A stretch of DNA of 64,000 nucleotides from Myrica gale (lineage: Eukaryota > Streptophyta > Magnoliopsida > Fagales > Myricaceae), in contig OZ005605.1 in the NCBI GenBank assembly GCA_963930655.1, positions 12,965,501 through 13,029,500 of the forward strand. The letters are read 5' to 3'. The notes beneath the pieces are model-generated. The model saw nothing but the letters and a program-made list of their open reading frames with translations, searched no databases and was not told the DNA's origin. How positions within the stretch are numbered: the stretch's first letter is position 1; every line of letters begins with the position of its first letter. The position numbers were made by a program, and so were the translations under genes. Below are positions 32,601 through 45,439 of the stretch, one piece after another.

Positions 32601-35325
32601 TGCTTACCTCCTATTTTTCTGTTGCCCCTGAGAAGGAGATGAAAAGGCATAGCATTTGTTGTCTTCAAAGTTAGGCAAATCTCCTCCACTTGTTCAGTAA
32701 ATTGGGAGTTTGTTATTGTTATCTGTCATGTGCCAAACAAACCCATATTTTATACTGATATGACATGGTGTTTTTAGTCATGTCTTGGCCAAACCAACCA
32801 AGATGACTTTGGCTATATGGAATGGAATTCCAATGTTTAGTTCAGGTCTTGGCTACAATTCAATTGAATGGTTTTTAAAACTTACTCTATTGTTTCAATA
32901 ACCTGAAGAGTAATTTTCCTCAATGTTTGAAGAAAATTATTTTATCACTTATCAATATTCCACTTTCTCAAGTACTATACGTATGTTTAATATAGCCTTA
33001 TGAGAATAAGGTTCTGTCTCCGAGAGGGTTAGCTCGGGTCCATCTATATCTGACTCTAGGTTTTGATACTTATAAATTAGTACTGAGGAAGCAGAATCAG
33101 GACACCTTTGGAGCACTAAACTGACTGCTGGATACATATGATGTTTGCCTGAGAAAAAGAGATAAATATGGTTATCTCATTTCAGCAGAAAATGTGAAGA
33201 GAGAGACGAGAAATTGAAGTATGTAGGCTGATTACTGAAGACAACAATGTGGAAGGGGGTTGGGTAGAACTAGTAATTTGCTGATGTTGAACGTATATCG
33301 ATGGGTTACGTTTTGTTTTATCAGGTTTGGCAGGAAGTGGGCTTTGGATTTAGGTGGAATCTTGATGAACCATGTTTCTTAAATAATGGATTTTTGAATT
33401 TAGGGATGTGCTTTGATGTACACATAATTCTAGAGTGGGACATGAGAAACTTGTTAATCTCTTAACTTCCTCTTCCTGGAGTCTAATTTCATATTTTAGC
33501 TGATCCACCTTTCAAATAAGCAAGTAAAATAGTACTTTTATAGTGGAAGCTTCAATTGTATTGCTAACTCTCTCTTTGACGGTGTTGCACAGATATTATC
33601 ATAACATTACCTCAAACACTTTGGTGGTATTAGAGGCCATGGCAACACATGGTGTAAAGACATTTATATATTCTAGTACATGTGCAACATATGGGGAACC
33701 TGAAAAGATGCCCATTACTGAAGTAACTCCACAGGTGAGTGCTCAAAATCTTGGGTCTTGTTTCATTACCTTATTTATTTGTCTCTTTTGGAAAAGTTTG
33801 GTATGCGTTGACAACGATAAACTTTTCTTGCTTATTTATCGGTTTGCTGTGGGGAGAAAAATGAAAAACAAAATTTTCTTGGTTCAGTATTTATTTTTTC
33901 ATCTATCGCAATCAAGTGTGGCACACAAAAACTATTTTCTGGTGAATATGGGTATTTGTTGCAAAGTACTGATCAAATTTTTGCACGAATCCAGGCCCCC
34001 ATTAATCCATATGGAAAGGCTAAAAAGATGGCAGAAGATATCATCCTTGATTTTTCAAAAAATTCAGACATGGCAGTAATGATCTTAAGGTTGGTTTTTA
34101 CCTGTACACCAGATACCCCGTGGCCCCATGCCTGCCCAGCTTCAGGGATTTTTTTATTGGGGGGGGGGGGATGGGATGCTTCTTTTCCTGTAAGTATAAG
34201 AAATATGAGAATACTGGAATCAGTTACCTTGATGATGAAGAACCTGTTTGTCCTTCTGGAAAATGTCAGGTACTTCAATGTCATTGGGTCAGATCCAGAG
34301 GGCAGGCTAGGTGAAGCTCCAAGACCTGAACTACGAGAGCATGGGCGAATCTCTGGTGCATGTTTTGATGCAGCTCGTGGTTTTATTCCAGGGCTGAAGG
34401 TATGCTGAGTTCTTATTGCATGACATCTTAATTTAGACATTGGAAAGAGATCCGCTTTTAGTTATAGCCTACTGATGTCAAATATGGAAAAAAATTGCCA
34501 TGCCATAGTAAAAACCTCATGCTGAATTTCTAGAAGAAAGATTGACCAGATGATTTGGTGATAACTGCATCACCTTTTCATTTCATTGATTGACAAAGAA
34601 ATCATCCTCAAATGTAAGCAAATAATTCGTAACTTGATTATAGGAATCTGTGGGAGGTTTTTTTCTTAGTCATCAGCCGTCTAGAGTTTGGACTTGTCAT
34701 AATATTCATATTCAACCTCTAATTCAGATGTTAAAAACCATGCCTTATCAGTTGACATTTCCATGCAAAGCATGAGGTTGGAAATTCTCCACATCTGTTT
34801 CGAATGATAATGTTTGTAGTTTTTGTTCTAATCTAGTGTTTTGCACCCTGTAGGTTAAAGGAATAGACTATGATACGCCTGATGGCACTTGCGTACGGGA
34901 CTATATTGATGTCACTGATCTTGTTGATGCTCATGTGAAAGCTCTTGAAAAGGCAAAGCCCAAAAAAGTTGGAATTTACAATGTTGGCACTGGAAGAGGT
35001 AAGATAAACGGAAAGCAAAATAATGACAAATAGCATTCATTATCTTTTGCGGGAGATTTTGTATTTCAAATAGAAATCTGAGGCTTCTTTTGGGATACCC
35101 TTCCCAGGTAGATCTGTAAAGGAGTTTGTGGAGGCATGCAAGAAGGCAACAGGAATAGAAATCAAGGTTGACTTCCTACCTCGCCGGCCCGGTGACTATG
35201 CTAAAGTGTACAGCGACCCATCTAAGATCAGGCATGAATTGAACTGGTCAGCACGGTACACCAATCTTACGGAGAGTTTGCAGACCGCATGGAAATGGCA
35301 AAAATCACATCGTGATGGGTACTGA
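29643..35325 (+). CDS. MUR4: UDP-D-xylose / UDP-L-arabinose 4-epimerase (MUR4/UXE type)
   Basis: Ten exons join in frame: 29643-29703, 29985-30109, 31694-31807, 31897-32004, 32102-32193, 33593-33734, 33995-34089, 34270-34399, 34854-34998 and 35108-35325 (TGA), giving 409 residues. It interconverts UDP-xylose and UDP-arabinopyranose in the Golgi for cell-wall polymers. Visible features: a short basic cytosolic N-terminus, a single membrane anchor at about residues 36-51 (type II topology), the NAD-binding TGGAGYIG at 76-83, the YSST stretch at 193-196 and the catalytic YGKAK (YxxxK) at 220-224, followed by the DYIDVTDL and [16 protein letters not shown] stretches typical of the family. The start matches the MUR4 N-terminus (GRARSQ...SM.FGG.DY.DPKK), which spans the exon 1/2 junction. 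The C-terminus ends KSHRDGY, about ten residues shorter than I recall for Arabidopsis MUR4. No break was seen. Confidence 0.95.
30423..30618. mobile_element. Possible TRIM or solo LTR in epimerase intron 2
   Basis: The segment begins TGTAACACTC and ends GGGTTGTTACA, giving TG...CA ends with a short inverted repeat TGTAAC/GTTACA. It includes AAGTCCCACATTGG and a TATATA-like run (GGACTTATATACA), motifs common in small plant LTRs. No matching target duplication was found, so this is tentative. Confidence 0.4.
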
Positions 35326-36289
35326 ACCCGTGGCATCCTCTTACTGAAAGAATCCAGCATTCCTTACTGGAATTTTAATCGAAGAACCCATTCAGTGCTG
35401 ATACCAGCCGTGCTCTCTTAGAATAGGGTTTGAGATGAAGATAACATATTTTGCTTCTATAGTATGTCATTTTGGGGTAGTAATAGGATGCAACCCATTT
35501 GTTATATGCAATAGTACAGATTATAGTTCAATAATGATCGATTATTTTGGCTCCCCACTTTTCTCCCCTCATTGGGTCTTGATACCCAATGATGGGTGGT
35601 GGCTGTCATATTCTGCATCGATAGCCTTCAAAAAATAAGTTGTAATGTTAGTATAGTTCTTATTGTATTGACAAACTCTGGTTCTTAAAATTTCTATCGC
35701 TCTCTGTTTCGTATTAATGGTGGGACTTCTCGCAAGCAAACAGGGGAATGAAAGAAGTCTGTTGAAAGCCTCATGGTGCTCTTCTATTTTTGTGGGAAGT
35801 TGAAATCACATAGAAAGAAGGATTTGGTATCTAGGGTTTTTGTTCTTGAGAAAATGAAGTTCCGAAGCAATGGTGGTCCCCAAGGAGTTTTGTCGTGCTC
35901 AATTTATAGCCGAGGGAGTGGTAGGAAGGGAACGTTTCCAACAACTGGAAGCGACCCAGTTAATGAAATTGTGGGAGGAAGCAAAATTATCTTTTTAGCG
36001 AATATTTAGGAGGCAAAACCACTATTTTCTTAGTTAGATAGCATAACCACTTTTTATTTGTTTTGCTGAAAATCTTGTAAATCACTAGGAAGGTTTTTTT
36101 TTTTAATCGAAACATTCCTAATTGCATTCCATAATGTCAACTAAACATTCCTAATTGCAGGAGAGAGATTATTTGATTTGGATTCATGAATTGCCAAGGC
36201 AGCCCAATTCTTCAAAAGGCGACAAACACTAGAAAACTAAACAAACACAACTAAACTAACCCTATTTCCGTCATCTGATCCCATGGCTC
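35326..36289 (+). other. 3'UTR of the epimerase gene and following spacer
   Basis: After the stop at 35325, about 350 bases of AT-rich sequence probably form the 3'UTR; AATAAG at 35634 could act in polyadenylation. The rest (35700-36289) holds no recognised gene; a short doubled ACATTCCTAATTGCA occurs near 36112-36160. Confidence 0.4.
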
Positions 36290-38110
36290 CTTGATGCTGA
36301 CTCTCCACTTGTGTTTCACAATCCCTGAATAGGTATGATTTTTCTTATACTTTGCTTAATGTCACTATTGACCCTATTGCTGTTTCACACTCTTATTCTC
36401 ATGCAACCACCCAAGCCTGTTAGCAATAGGCAATGCAAGAAGAGATTTGGGCTCTTCAAGACAATCATACGTGGGGACATTGTGACTTCCCACCAGTGTC
36501 AAACCTATTGGATGCAAATGGGTGCATTCTGTTAAGTTCTGGTTTGATGGATTGTTGGACCTGTATAATGCACGTCTAGTGACACTTGGCAATCATCAGG
36601 AGTGTGATATCGATTATGAATAGTCATTTGCATTGATTTCTAAGATGACTGGTGAATTAGTTCTGACAATTACTGCTTTGCAAGAATGGCCTCTCCGGCA
36701 AATGGATTTGAAGAACGCGTTTCTACTTGGAGACCTTAAAGAAGAAATATATACGAGTATGCCAACTAGCATGTTTAGTAGTCTTTCCTTCAAAGTTTTT
36801 CGACTTAAACATTCTTTGTATGGCCTCAAACAGGCCCCACGAGCATAGTTTGAAAATTTTCCCTCTACTCTTCTTGACTTTCATTTTGTTCAGAGTCAAT
36901 TCGATTCATCTCTCTTTCTTTGAACGATTGCTATATGAATTGTCTTGCTTCTCGTGTATGTTGATGACATTATCATTACTGGTCTAGATGATCTCTTAAT
37001 TTAGCAATTGCAGCAACGTCTTAAGGCTTTTTTTCATATGAAATATCTTGGTCCGTTGTATTTTTTTGGTCTTGAGTGTAGCTTTCCTTTGGTGGTATAT
37101 TTTTACATTAGTACAAATGTACGGACAATGTTATTTCTTTGGCTGGTCTTGAATTCGACAACTTTATTTTTACCCCTTTAGAGGTGAACCTGAAGCTTTG
37201 TCAAAAGGAGGGAGAGTTTCTCTCTGATCCGTCTTTGTATAAATAGCTTGTCGACTTGACATTTTCTTTGTTGTCCAGCAGGTCATTCAATTTATGCATG
37301 CTCATCAACATCTTCACTTGGAAACTATCGACATATTATCTGTTATCTTAATGGCACTCCTACTTGTGGCATATTCTTTCCTAAGGGCTCACCTTTATAG
37401 TTATCGGGGTATAGTGATGCTGATTGTTTAGTTACGCTGATACTCGTCTCTCTATTACCAGTTGGTGCATGTTCATCAGCAATGCACTTATTTCTTGGAA
37501 GAGTAAGATGCAAGTGAGTACTGAAATCCTTGACTTTAGTCTGACTATCGTGTTATGTCATCCGCCTGTTCTTTGATCAAGTGGCTTCACGGGATATTGA
37601 CTGAGCTTGGTTTTCCTTAGCTTGCTTCTAATTCTCTCCATGTTGACAACACCAATGTTATTCAGATTGATGTCAATCCCCTTTTTCATGAGCGTATAAA
37701 ACATATTGAAGTTGATTGTCATTCCACTCGTGAAGCTTTTGATCACCATGTTATTCATCTTCCTCACATTTCCACCAAACTTCAAATTGTTGATGTGTTT
37801 AATAAAGCTCTCTCTCTCTCCCTCACCATCAACATTAGTTTTTGATTGCCAATTTGATGTTTTTTGATTAGTCAACATTAATTTGAGGGGGGATGTCATT
37901 GACATATGATTGTGATACTATCTATACGATTTTGTGATACTTTCCATATAAGTTATAACTGTTGCGTAGGTGTAAATATTGTAATTTGTTGTGTATAGGT
38001 TATGTAGTATAGATGGAAGGCTATGTATTGTTTCCATGTATAGATTGGGTAGGTGCAATGTATCAATCGAGAATCGTGTAATTTATTCTCTATCTAATGG
38101 AAGCAAACCC
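36290..38110 (+). mobile_element. Ty1/copia pol and right-LTR fossil
   Basis: The reverse transcriptase start (MDLKNAFLLGDLKEEIY and YGLKQAP) lies at about 36700-36845, a decayed YVDD region near 36960, and RNase H-like remnants at 37380-37860. A purine tract (GAGGGGGG) is followed by a likely LTR from about 37894 to 38100. The left part is missing. It is broken in many places and appears older than the copia at 15778. Both borders are approximate. Confidence 0.7.
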
Positions 38111-38439
38111 TGGAGAGAAGGGTATTTAGACCAATTGATAAACAAGAATAAAAGATAATGCGAATTCCAATTCCCAAATTGAAAGGACTTACACATACAA
38201 ATTAAATTCATGAATTGCACCAATGTGGTCTAAGTGTTTAAAAGCATTACATTCTTACACCGTAAAAAATCTAAAATACGGTCTAACTATGTTAACCGAA
38301 AATCACAAAAATCTAGAATAAATCCCCAATAACCTATTCGACTCTTGTTTATAGGCTACAGAAAGATCTGAGCAATTTTCCTATTTATTGTAGTTTTCTA
38401 AGAAGACTCAATCAAATTTCCCTACATTATTCATGTGAA

Positions 38440-41110
38440 TCCATTTAGAACCTAAGAGAGAGGGTGAATTGGATTTTATAAAATAACATTGTGAATATAA
38501 CACAATAAAGCCAATATATCAGTGCTTTAGGAGAATATATAAATTATAGCACAAAGCTTTACAAAGAATAAGTGTAAGCAAAAAGATTTAGCTCATTTTT
38601 TAACCACATATAAGGTAAGTCGTTTTAACAATGAATGATCAAGTGAGAGATGAACCAACGACAAAGGCATTGATGTCTATCAAGATAAAAACAGAGTCTC
38701 TATTATAAAAGTAACATTAGCACAAATAAATATCTCAAGTAAAATAAAGAGTAGGTTAAGAGATACGACACTAAAATGTTTAGGTAATTCGGCTTAAACC
38801 AAAGCCTATGTCCATCACCAAGGATCCTCCTTGGGGTTTTCACTATTCAAAAATAGTACACTCTAGTTTGTGGGTACTTTTTCGAACTCAAGACTTACAA
38901 CCCGAGTACTTTTCAGGGCTCTATGCTCACAACCCAAGTGCTTTTAATAGGGATAGCACTCACAATCTAAGCTAAGACTAACCTATGCCAAGGTTTCCCC
39001 TAATATCACTGTTAGCCCAATACTCACAGATTTCGAGATTTATAGTACTTGAAAACCCTCGCAAAGAGTAGATAGTTAATGCTCACACTAAACGACTCTA
39101 CAATAACCGAATATGCTAATGAAGTACTCTTGTGGTGGAAATGATTTTACTTTATGAGTTCACACTAACCAATAAAAATGATCTACAAGATGAGAGAGAA
39201 CTTGGCTTAGAGATGCAAATTTGAAGTCAAATGTGCAAACTGCAACTCTTGGTCAAAGTGCTCCCTTTGCCTCTATTTTATAGGCATGTGACTTTTCTTA
39301 TTATTATGGCACGTTAAATGCAAAGATAGCCATTTGAAATGATAAGTTGTCCAAAAGTTGTCCCTATCTATGGTAGTCGACACTTTGTCATTGTGCAGTC
39401 AACTCCTCCATAGAAAATAAAAAAAAATTATCTTCGACGAGCAAAAATTGACTCATTTTTCTTTGTAGTCGACACCAATCCTGACATTGAATGTTGTTGA
39501 TTTTAAAGTTTGACTTCCCAGCATGTAGTCAACCCATATGAATAGTCGATACTTTTTCTATTTTGACTTTCTGCGTCTGTGAGGTTTGACTTTGTCTTTT
39601 TTAGGCTTCATCTTTTCAGCATGTAGTCGACGTCTTTGGGTGGCATAGTCGACTATATCAACGTAAAGCCATGCAAAATTTACCGTTTAGAGCCTTTTGA
39701 CTTTTGGATTAAATTGAGTTAAAGAAGATATCACATATGCTCAAATTAATATTGAAAAATCTATAGAATAGTGTAGATCAAACACAATTTATCAAGATCC
39801 AAAATGATGGAGATTAATCTCATAAAGATAAAATTTTAGGAGAATATATTCTTTTTAGGAAATAATAGATAGTTTTTTCTCATAAAAATCAATTGAATTG
39901 AGGTTATCATGTAACCTTGGAGCTAACAATTTTACCAACCAAATCTATCTTGATTTACCCCCACCAACCTAATCAAATCTTTCTATAATTACTTTACCAA
40001 CCAAATCATCCCTAAACCACTCCTCCAACTCAATCTCCCTAAAATCACTCAATCAATCAAATCACTGTTAGCCCAATACTCACAAATTTCGAGATTTATA
40101 GTACTTGAAAACCATCACAAAGAGTAGATAGTTAATGCTCACACTAAATGACTCTACAATAACCGAATATGCCAATGAAGCACTCTGGTGGTGGAAATGA
40201 TTTTACTTTATGAATTCACACTAACCCAAGAAAAATGATCTACAAGATGAGAGAGAATAACTTGGCTTAGAGACGCAAATTTGAAGTCAAATGTGCAAAC
40301 TGCAACTCTTGTTCAAAATGCTCCCTTTGCCTCCATTTATGGGCATGTGACTTTTTCTTATTATTATGGCACGTTAAATGCAAAGATAGCCATTTGAAAT
40401 GATGAGTTGTCCAAAAGTTGTCCCCATCTATGGTAGTCGACACTTTTTCATTGTGCAGTCAACTCCTCTATAGAAAATCCAAAAAAAAAATTCTCTTCGA
40501 CGAGCAACAACTGACTCATTTTTCTTTGTAGTCGACACCAATCCTGAAGTTGAATTTTGTTGATTTTAAAGTTTGACTTCCCAACATGTAGTCAACCTAT
40601 ATGAGTAGTCGATACTTTTTCTATTTTGACTTTCTGCGTCTGTGAGGTTTGACTTTGTCTTTTTTAGGCTTCATCTTTTCAGCATGTAGTCGACGTCTTT
40701 GAGTGGCATAGTCGACTATATCAACGTAAAGCCATGCAAAATTTACCGTTTAGAGCCTTTTGACTTTTGGATTAAATTGAGTTAAAGAAGATATCACATA
40801 TGCTCAAATTAATATTGATAAATCTATAGAATAATGTAGATCAAGCGTAATTTATAAAGATCCAAAATGATGGAGATTAATCTCATAAAGATAAAATTTT
40901 AGGAGAAGGTAGTCTTTTTAGGAAATAATAGATAGTTTGTTATCATCAAAATCAATTGAATTGAGGTTATAATGTAACCTTAGGGCTAATAATTTTACCA
41001 ACCAAATCTATCTTGAAATACCTTACCAACCTAATCAAATCTTTCTATAATTACTTTACCAACCAAATCATCCCTAAGTCACTCCCACAACTCAATCAAT
41101 CAAATCTCCA
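38440..41110 (-). mobile_element. LTR-like block, probably copia-type LTR on the minus strand
   Basis: The left edge includes GAGAGAGGGTGAATTGG, the complement of the ...CCAATTCACCCTCTC signature seen at plant copia-like LTR ends. GTTTAGGTAATTCGGCTTAA and the series of GTAGTCGAC/GTAGTCAAC motifs are also typical of long plant LTRs. No coding part was seen. It includes a large tandem duplication (39005-41110). The ends were not pinned by a target duplication, so the extent is approximate. Confidence 0.5.
39005..41110 (+). repeat. Two-copy tandem duplication, unit 1,056 bp
   Basis: Unit 1 at 39005-40060 and unit 2 at 40061 to about 41110 both start ATCACTGTTAGCCCAATACT and stay nearly collinear, with scattered substitutions and few small indels, to the CAACTCAATC...AATCAATCAA end. 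The junction is direct. By eye the divergence is a few percent, so the duplication is later than the LTR insertion but not very recent. Confidence 0.88.
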
Positions 41111-42687
41111 TATAATCATTCTATAATCAATTCTTCCTTGAATCAATCCCCTAGTCACTCCACCAACCTAGGCCACGCCTTTTAACCTACCAAAGTGATG
41201 TCAAGTCAACCCTAGGCTTCCAAGGTCGCCTTTTGGCTGCTCCAACTTTCGACTTGTGCATCATGGACTCTTTTGAGCTACATAATCCCATGCTATCCTT
41301 CTTTGCATCCATGTCCCTGTATATGATTCTCTTAGCGTCCTTGCTTAGCTTGTTCCTTCCTCTCGGGTCTTTCACAACATGACTTATAGCATATGGAAGA
41401 TGTTTTACTCACTATTAGCAAACGCGCATGCGAGGCTTACGCATGCTGGACATGTGTTGTATGTGCGTAAAACACGCTTGGCTTAGGCCTTGACATATGT
41501 CCGCACCTAATGGTATGCCACACGTGCGACACATTAATGCCATCTCACTAGGAGGGATACATGTTCCATGATTGGAGGTGATTGATAAGAGAGACGAGAT
41601 TCATAATTTAAGGATTCATTCCTTATTTGATTATCAAATAATAAGGGAAAATCAGACCTTGTAGGGATATATCCTTCCTTGTAGGGATTTCTTTCCCTTT
41701 ATATTACCCATGGCCGAACTCTATATAAGGCTTGGGTTTGCAGTTGGTTTCTTATGTCATTTTTTAATTTCTTATGAGAATATTAAGCATTTGCTTAAAC
41801 TTTCCTTAATGTTTATTGTGGTAGCCTGAGCTATTTCCTTAAGCACACCCATTATTATTCTTAAATACCATTGAGGTTTCCTTCACAAGCTTGTGTGCAG
41901 ATAGTCGTGGTCGGATTTGATGTCATTGTAGAAGTTATGGTAGGATGCCGAGAAAGAGCTTTTTTCTGGCAAGTATTTGAAATTGCCCTTTGTTGTGAGG
42001 TTCATTCACGTAAAGACGAACAATTAGAATGTGAACTAGTTTAATGAATTGTTGGGATAATTCAAGGATGCTCTTCCGATGAGTAGACAATATTGAAATC
42101 ATACTACGAGGGAAAAAACTTAAACAAAATAGGGTCGGGTTATAGTTACAAGCATACCCATGCATGCCGAAAATGATTGTATTGTTATGGAAGGAAAATG
42201 CTGATAAATAGGCTTGTCTTGTGTATGTAAAGTCTAGCTGGTGGTTGTATGATAAGAACTAGAGTAGAGAAATCTCATATAAGGTGATGCATCATTTTTC
42301 CTTTAAAATCGAGATTGTAAAGACTATTTGTTGTGAATGAATTAATACAGGATATGAGATGACATGATGATAAACGAGTGGATGACAATATTATGTTGAG
42401 ACATTTGTCCAATGCATTGGGCTGGAAAAGAGTTTGATAGATAGCATGAAGCGTTTGCATGTGACCTTCAAAATATCAAGAGTAACATTGAAACTGATTA
42501 TAACAAAGTAGATATTGAAAAACTTAGAATTGAACGTCTTACATGGATAAATTTTGACAATAAATACAAAAAAACCCACAACTCATTTGTTAACTACATG
42601 ACAAATAACTTCTAATGTCAACAAAGAAAAGCATAAGAATTCCTTCATAATAAGTAGAGTTTTCGTGCTGATGTGTTATGAAACTAA
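41111..42687. other. Intergenic, possible old LTR promoter remnant
   Basis: The stretch 41690-41760 has a TATA-like CTCTATATAAGGCTTGGG preceded by repeated CCTTGTAGGGAT motifs, reminiscent of an LTR promoter, but no partner LTR was found. The remainder has no recognised gene. Confidence 0.3.
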
Positions 42688-42873
42688 GGTGGTATTTGCA
42701 TCCCAAAATTTTGGATAACTACAAAATAGTCTCTCTCTCTCTCCATCAAATCATCAATTTTCATTATAATAAACATTCAAAATTCATTCAAGTCATATTT
42801 CTCTTTGTTTTGTCACCAACTCCCATAAACTAAAATTTTGACCATCTCAAAATTTTGGTTTGCAAACATCCAC
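42688..42873. mobile_element. Small MITE, GGTGGTATTTGC type
   Basis: The left end GGTGGTATTTGCATCC and the right end complementary to GTGGATGTTTGCAAACC form an imperfect inverted repeat; CCAAAATTTTG follows in both arms. It resembles the element at 21201-21447. The flanks TAA/TTA would suit a PIF/Harbinger-type site, but this is weak. It directly adjoins the next MITE. Confidence 0.55.
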
Positions 42874-42880
42874 TTAAAGT

Positions 42881-43178
42881 AGGGGTGGGAAAACCGGGTT
42901 CGGGTTCGAAAATTTCAACCCGAACCAGAAAAAACCCGAAAATATCGGGTCTAAACGGGTCGGTCCGGTTCGAAAAAGGCGGGTCACGGGGTTATAGCAT
43001 TATATTTTCGGGTTCGGGTCGGGTTCAGGTTTGTTCATATACCCGAACCCGAAAATACATTTTTATTCACATGTAAACCCGAACCCGAACCCGAACCCGA
43101 CTAAACCCGACCCGATCGGGTCGGAAACGGGTCGGGCCGGTTCGGGTTGTCGGGTCTCGGGTTTTTTGCCCACCCCTA
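42881..43178. mobile_element. MITE with GGGTTCGGG-rich body (AGGGGTGGG ends)
   Basis: The ends AGGGGTGGG and CCCACCCCT form an inverted repeat, and a 9-bp direct repeat ACTTAAAGT lies at 42872-42880 and 43179-43187. The body is made of clustered CGGGTTCGGGT / ACCCGAACCCG motifs in both orientations and can fold on itself. Elements with these ends are common in plant genomes. A target length of 8 or 9 bp would fit hAT or Mutator. Confidence 0.8.
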
Positions 43179-43187
43179 ACTTAAAGT

Positions 43188-45430
43188 ACAACATATCAAT
43201 ATGATAATGGAAGTATAACAAAAGAAAATTAGACAAGGGAGTAGAGATAAATGGTTATTTTGAAAATATGATATATTCTTTGTATTTTGTTGTGTCTATA
43301 ACTTATCTCAATACTCTTTTATATAGGTATTAGGTCATAATAAGATATATGAAATATAAAAATATTGATATGTGAATGTTATAAACTTGAAGGTCCATTA
43401 TAAAATTCAAGGTGTATTTATATAAATAAAGATAAAAAAGCCTCAAACTTAGCAGTTAAAATGGTCATCCGCGATAAAAGTGATATGAGTAGCCGTTTGA
43501 TAAACGACAAATTTTTATTACACATTGATTTGCGAATTTGCTCTCTTTGTTAAATGAAAAGTGAGATGGGAAAAGCTAGTAAGGGTCCGTTTGTTTGCTT
43601 GTAACTATTATTTTACATAAAACACTTTTTATTGAAAACTTTTCAGGAAAAAAAATTTCCTTTCCAGTGCTTGGTTATTCTTGTAATATATTTTCAAGAA
43701 AATAATTTTTTTAATGTTTGACACGCTTAATGATTTACGTATTTACATAAAAAGGCTTAAATATTATACAAGTCTTTTGTAGTTTCTATTTTTAACATTT
43801 TAGTCCCTCAGATATCGATTTTAACCGTCGGGCTCCTAAGACAATTTTTTTAAACAAATCTATCCCATGTCCTATTGTCGTTAGCCGACAAATGGAATCG
43901 TGCTTACGCAAATTTAGATGTCATCTCAATGCCAATTGTAGGCTGCCCCGTGACATGAATGTTTTCTCAAAATTATAATATTTTAGTCGTTAAGGTACTA
44001 ATTTCAACGTAAATGTTCTTGAAGTACATTTTTTGCGGTAAAATTGGTCCCCCGAATTCAATTGTCGTTAGCCAACTAAGGGAGAGTGTCCACATGGCTT
44101 GATAAGAGAATATAAAACTATCATATGCAACCTTCAAATTCAATTTTTTATTTATGTATTTTTAATAAAAAAATTTAATATTTTTAATATTTTATCTTAA
44201 AGGGGCATTTTCGGTCCTTTTGCATGTGGTTTAAATGTCAAATCAAACGAAAGACAATAATTGATTCTTTTTGAAACATATGAGGCGGTAGGCTGAGCTT
44301 TTCGGGTTTCGAGTCGAGTTTCACCCACCATGAACCCGACCCCACTTGATTAGGGCAAGGAAAATGAAACTCGACCCCGATTTGAAATGACTCCTAAACC
44401 CGAGCTGCCACGGGAAGATCAGGTTTGGGTCGGGTTTCATTTTATTGTAGGTCCAAAAAGTTCTGGGCTCTATATTTTTTTAGCCGAAGACTATTGTTTG
44501 AGAAATAATGCATAGACTGACAATATTCGGGTCAAGTTTGGGTTTTTTTAAAATGTGTTTAACAAATCCGAACCCGACCTGAATATTGTATGAATGCATA
44601 AATAAAATCTGACCTCGACCCCAAATAAAGCCAACTCGACTAGGTCAGGATGTCGAGTCTAGGGCTATGGGCAGCTGTCCAAAAATGGACACCGTCCCTG
44701 CCACCGTTAACAGAGGAAACTGGCTCCTAATGGTGGCGGTAGCGGTTACCGCCACCTACATCGGAGATCACAAAAATGACAAGAAAAATACACCCAAATC
44801 GAATAATCAAGAGCAAATCGAAAATTGTAACCTTTGTAATCCTTGCAACTTAATAAAATCTAATATTGTAACCCTTGTAATCAATATCAAATTGAAACCC
44901 AAATTCAAAAAAAAATCCAAATTTGAAATATCAACCAAATCGTGAATAGCCTAACAAAAATTTCCAAAATTACAACCCCTGTAATCAATACAAAATTGCA
45001 ACCAAATCCACAACTTGACATTCGCAAGAAAAATGCCACAGATTTGAAAAGCTTTCCAAATTTTTTTCCAAATCTGAAATATCATAAACAACCGAACAAA
45101 ATTCCAAAATCGCAACCTCTATAATTAATACCAAATCGACACATTTGCAAAAAAATCTCCAAATATCAACCAAATTGAAAAAAAATCTAAAAAACTTTTC
45201 ACTCACTTTTTCACCAATTTCAATACCTTTTTACCAATTCCAATAATTTTTTCATCAATTTCAATACCCTTTTCAATAATCCTAATAACTTTTTACAAAT
45301 TTCAACAACTTTTAACACACTTTTCACCGATCCCAAGAAAATCTGCACTACTTCCAAAAAGAGCAAAAAACAAAAACTATTTTGAGATCTAAACCAAAGA
45401 TAGCCTAAACTTTTCCAAAATCGCTTGACA
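43188..45430. other. Intergenic, repeat-like but unclassified
   Basis: The stretch 43585-43770 starts GGGTCCGTTTGTTTG, like a MITE end, but no second end was found. The stretch 44280-44660 has scattered CCCGACCC/GGGTCGGG motifs like the MITE at 42881, possibly an older relative. The stretch 44760-45400 is A-rich with repeated CCAAAATTG/ACCAAATC words. No gene was recognised. Confidence 0.4.
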
Positions 45431-45439
45431 TCTGAATGT

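Noticed and set aside
38440-41110. A CRISPR-like or satellite array suggested by repeated GTAGTCGAC words
   Set aside because: Spacing is irregular and the block is explained by an LTR with a two-copy tandem duplication.
44667-45206. A-rich open frames on both strands
   Set aside because: Low-complexity Asn/Lys-rich translations with no family resemblance and no sign of splicing.
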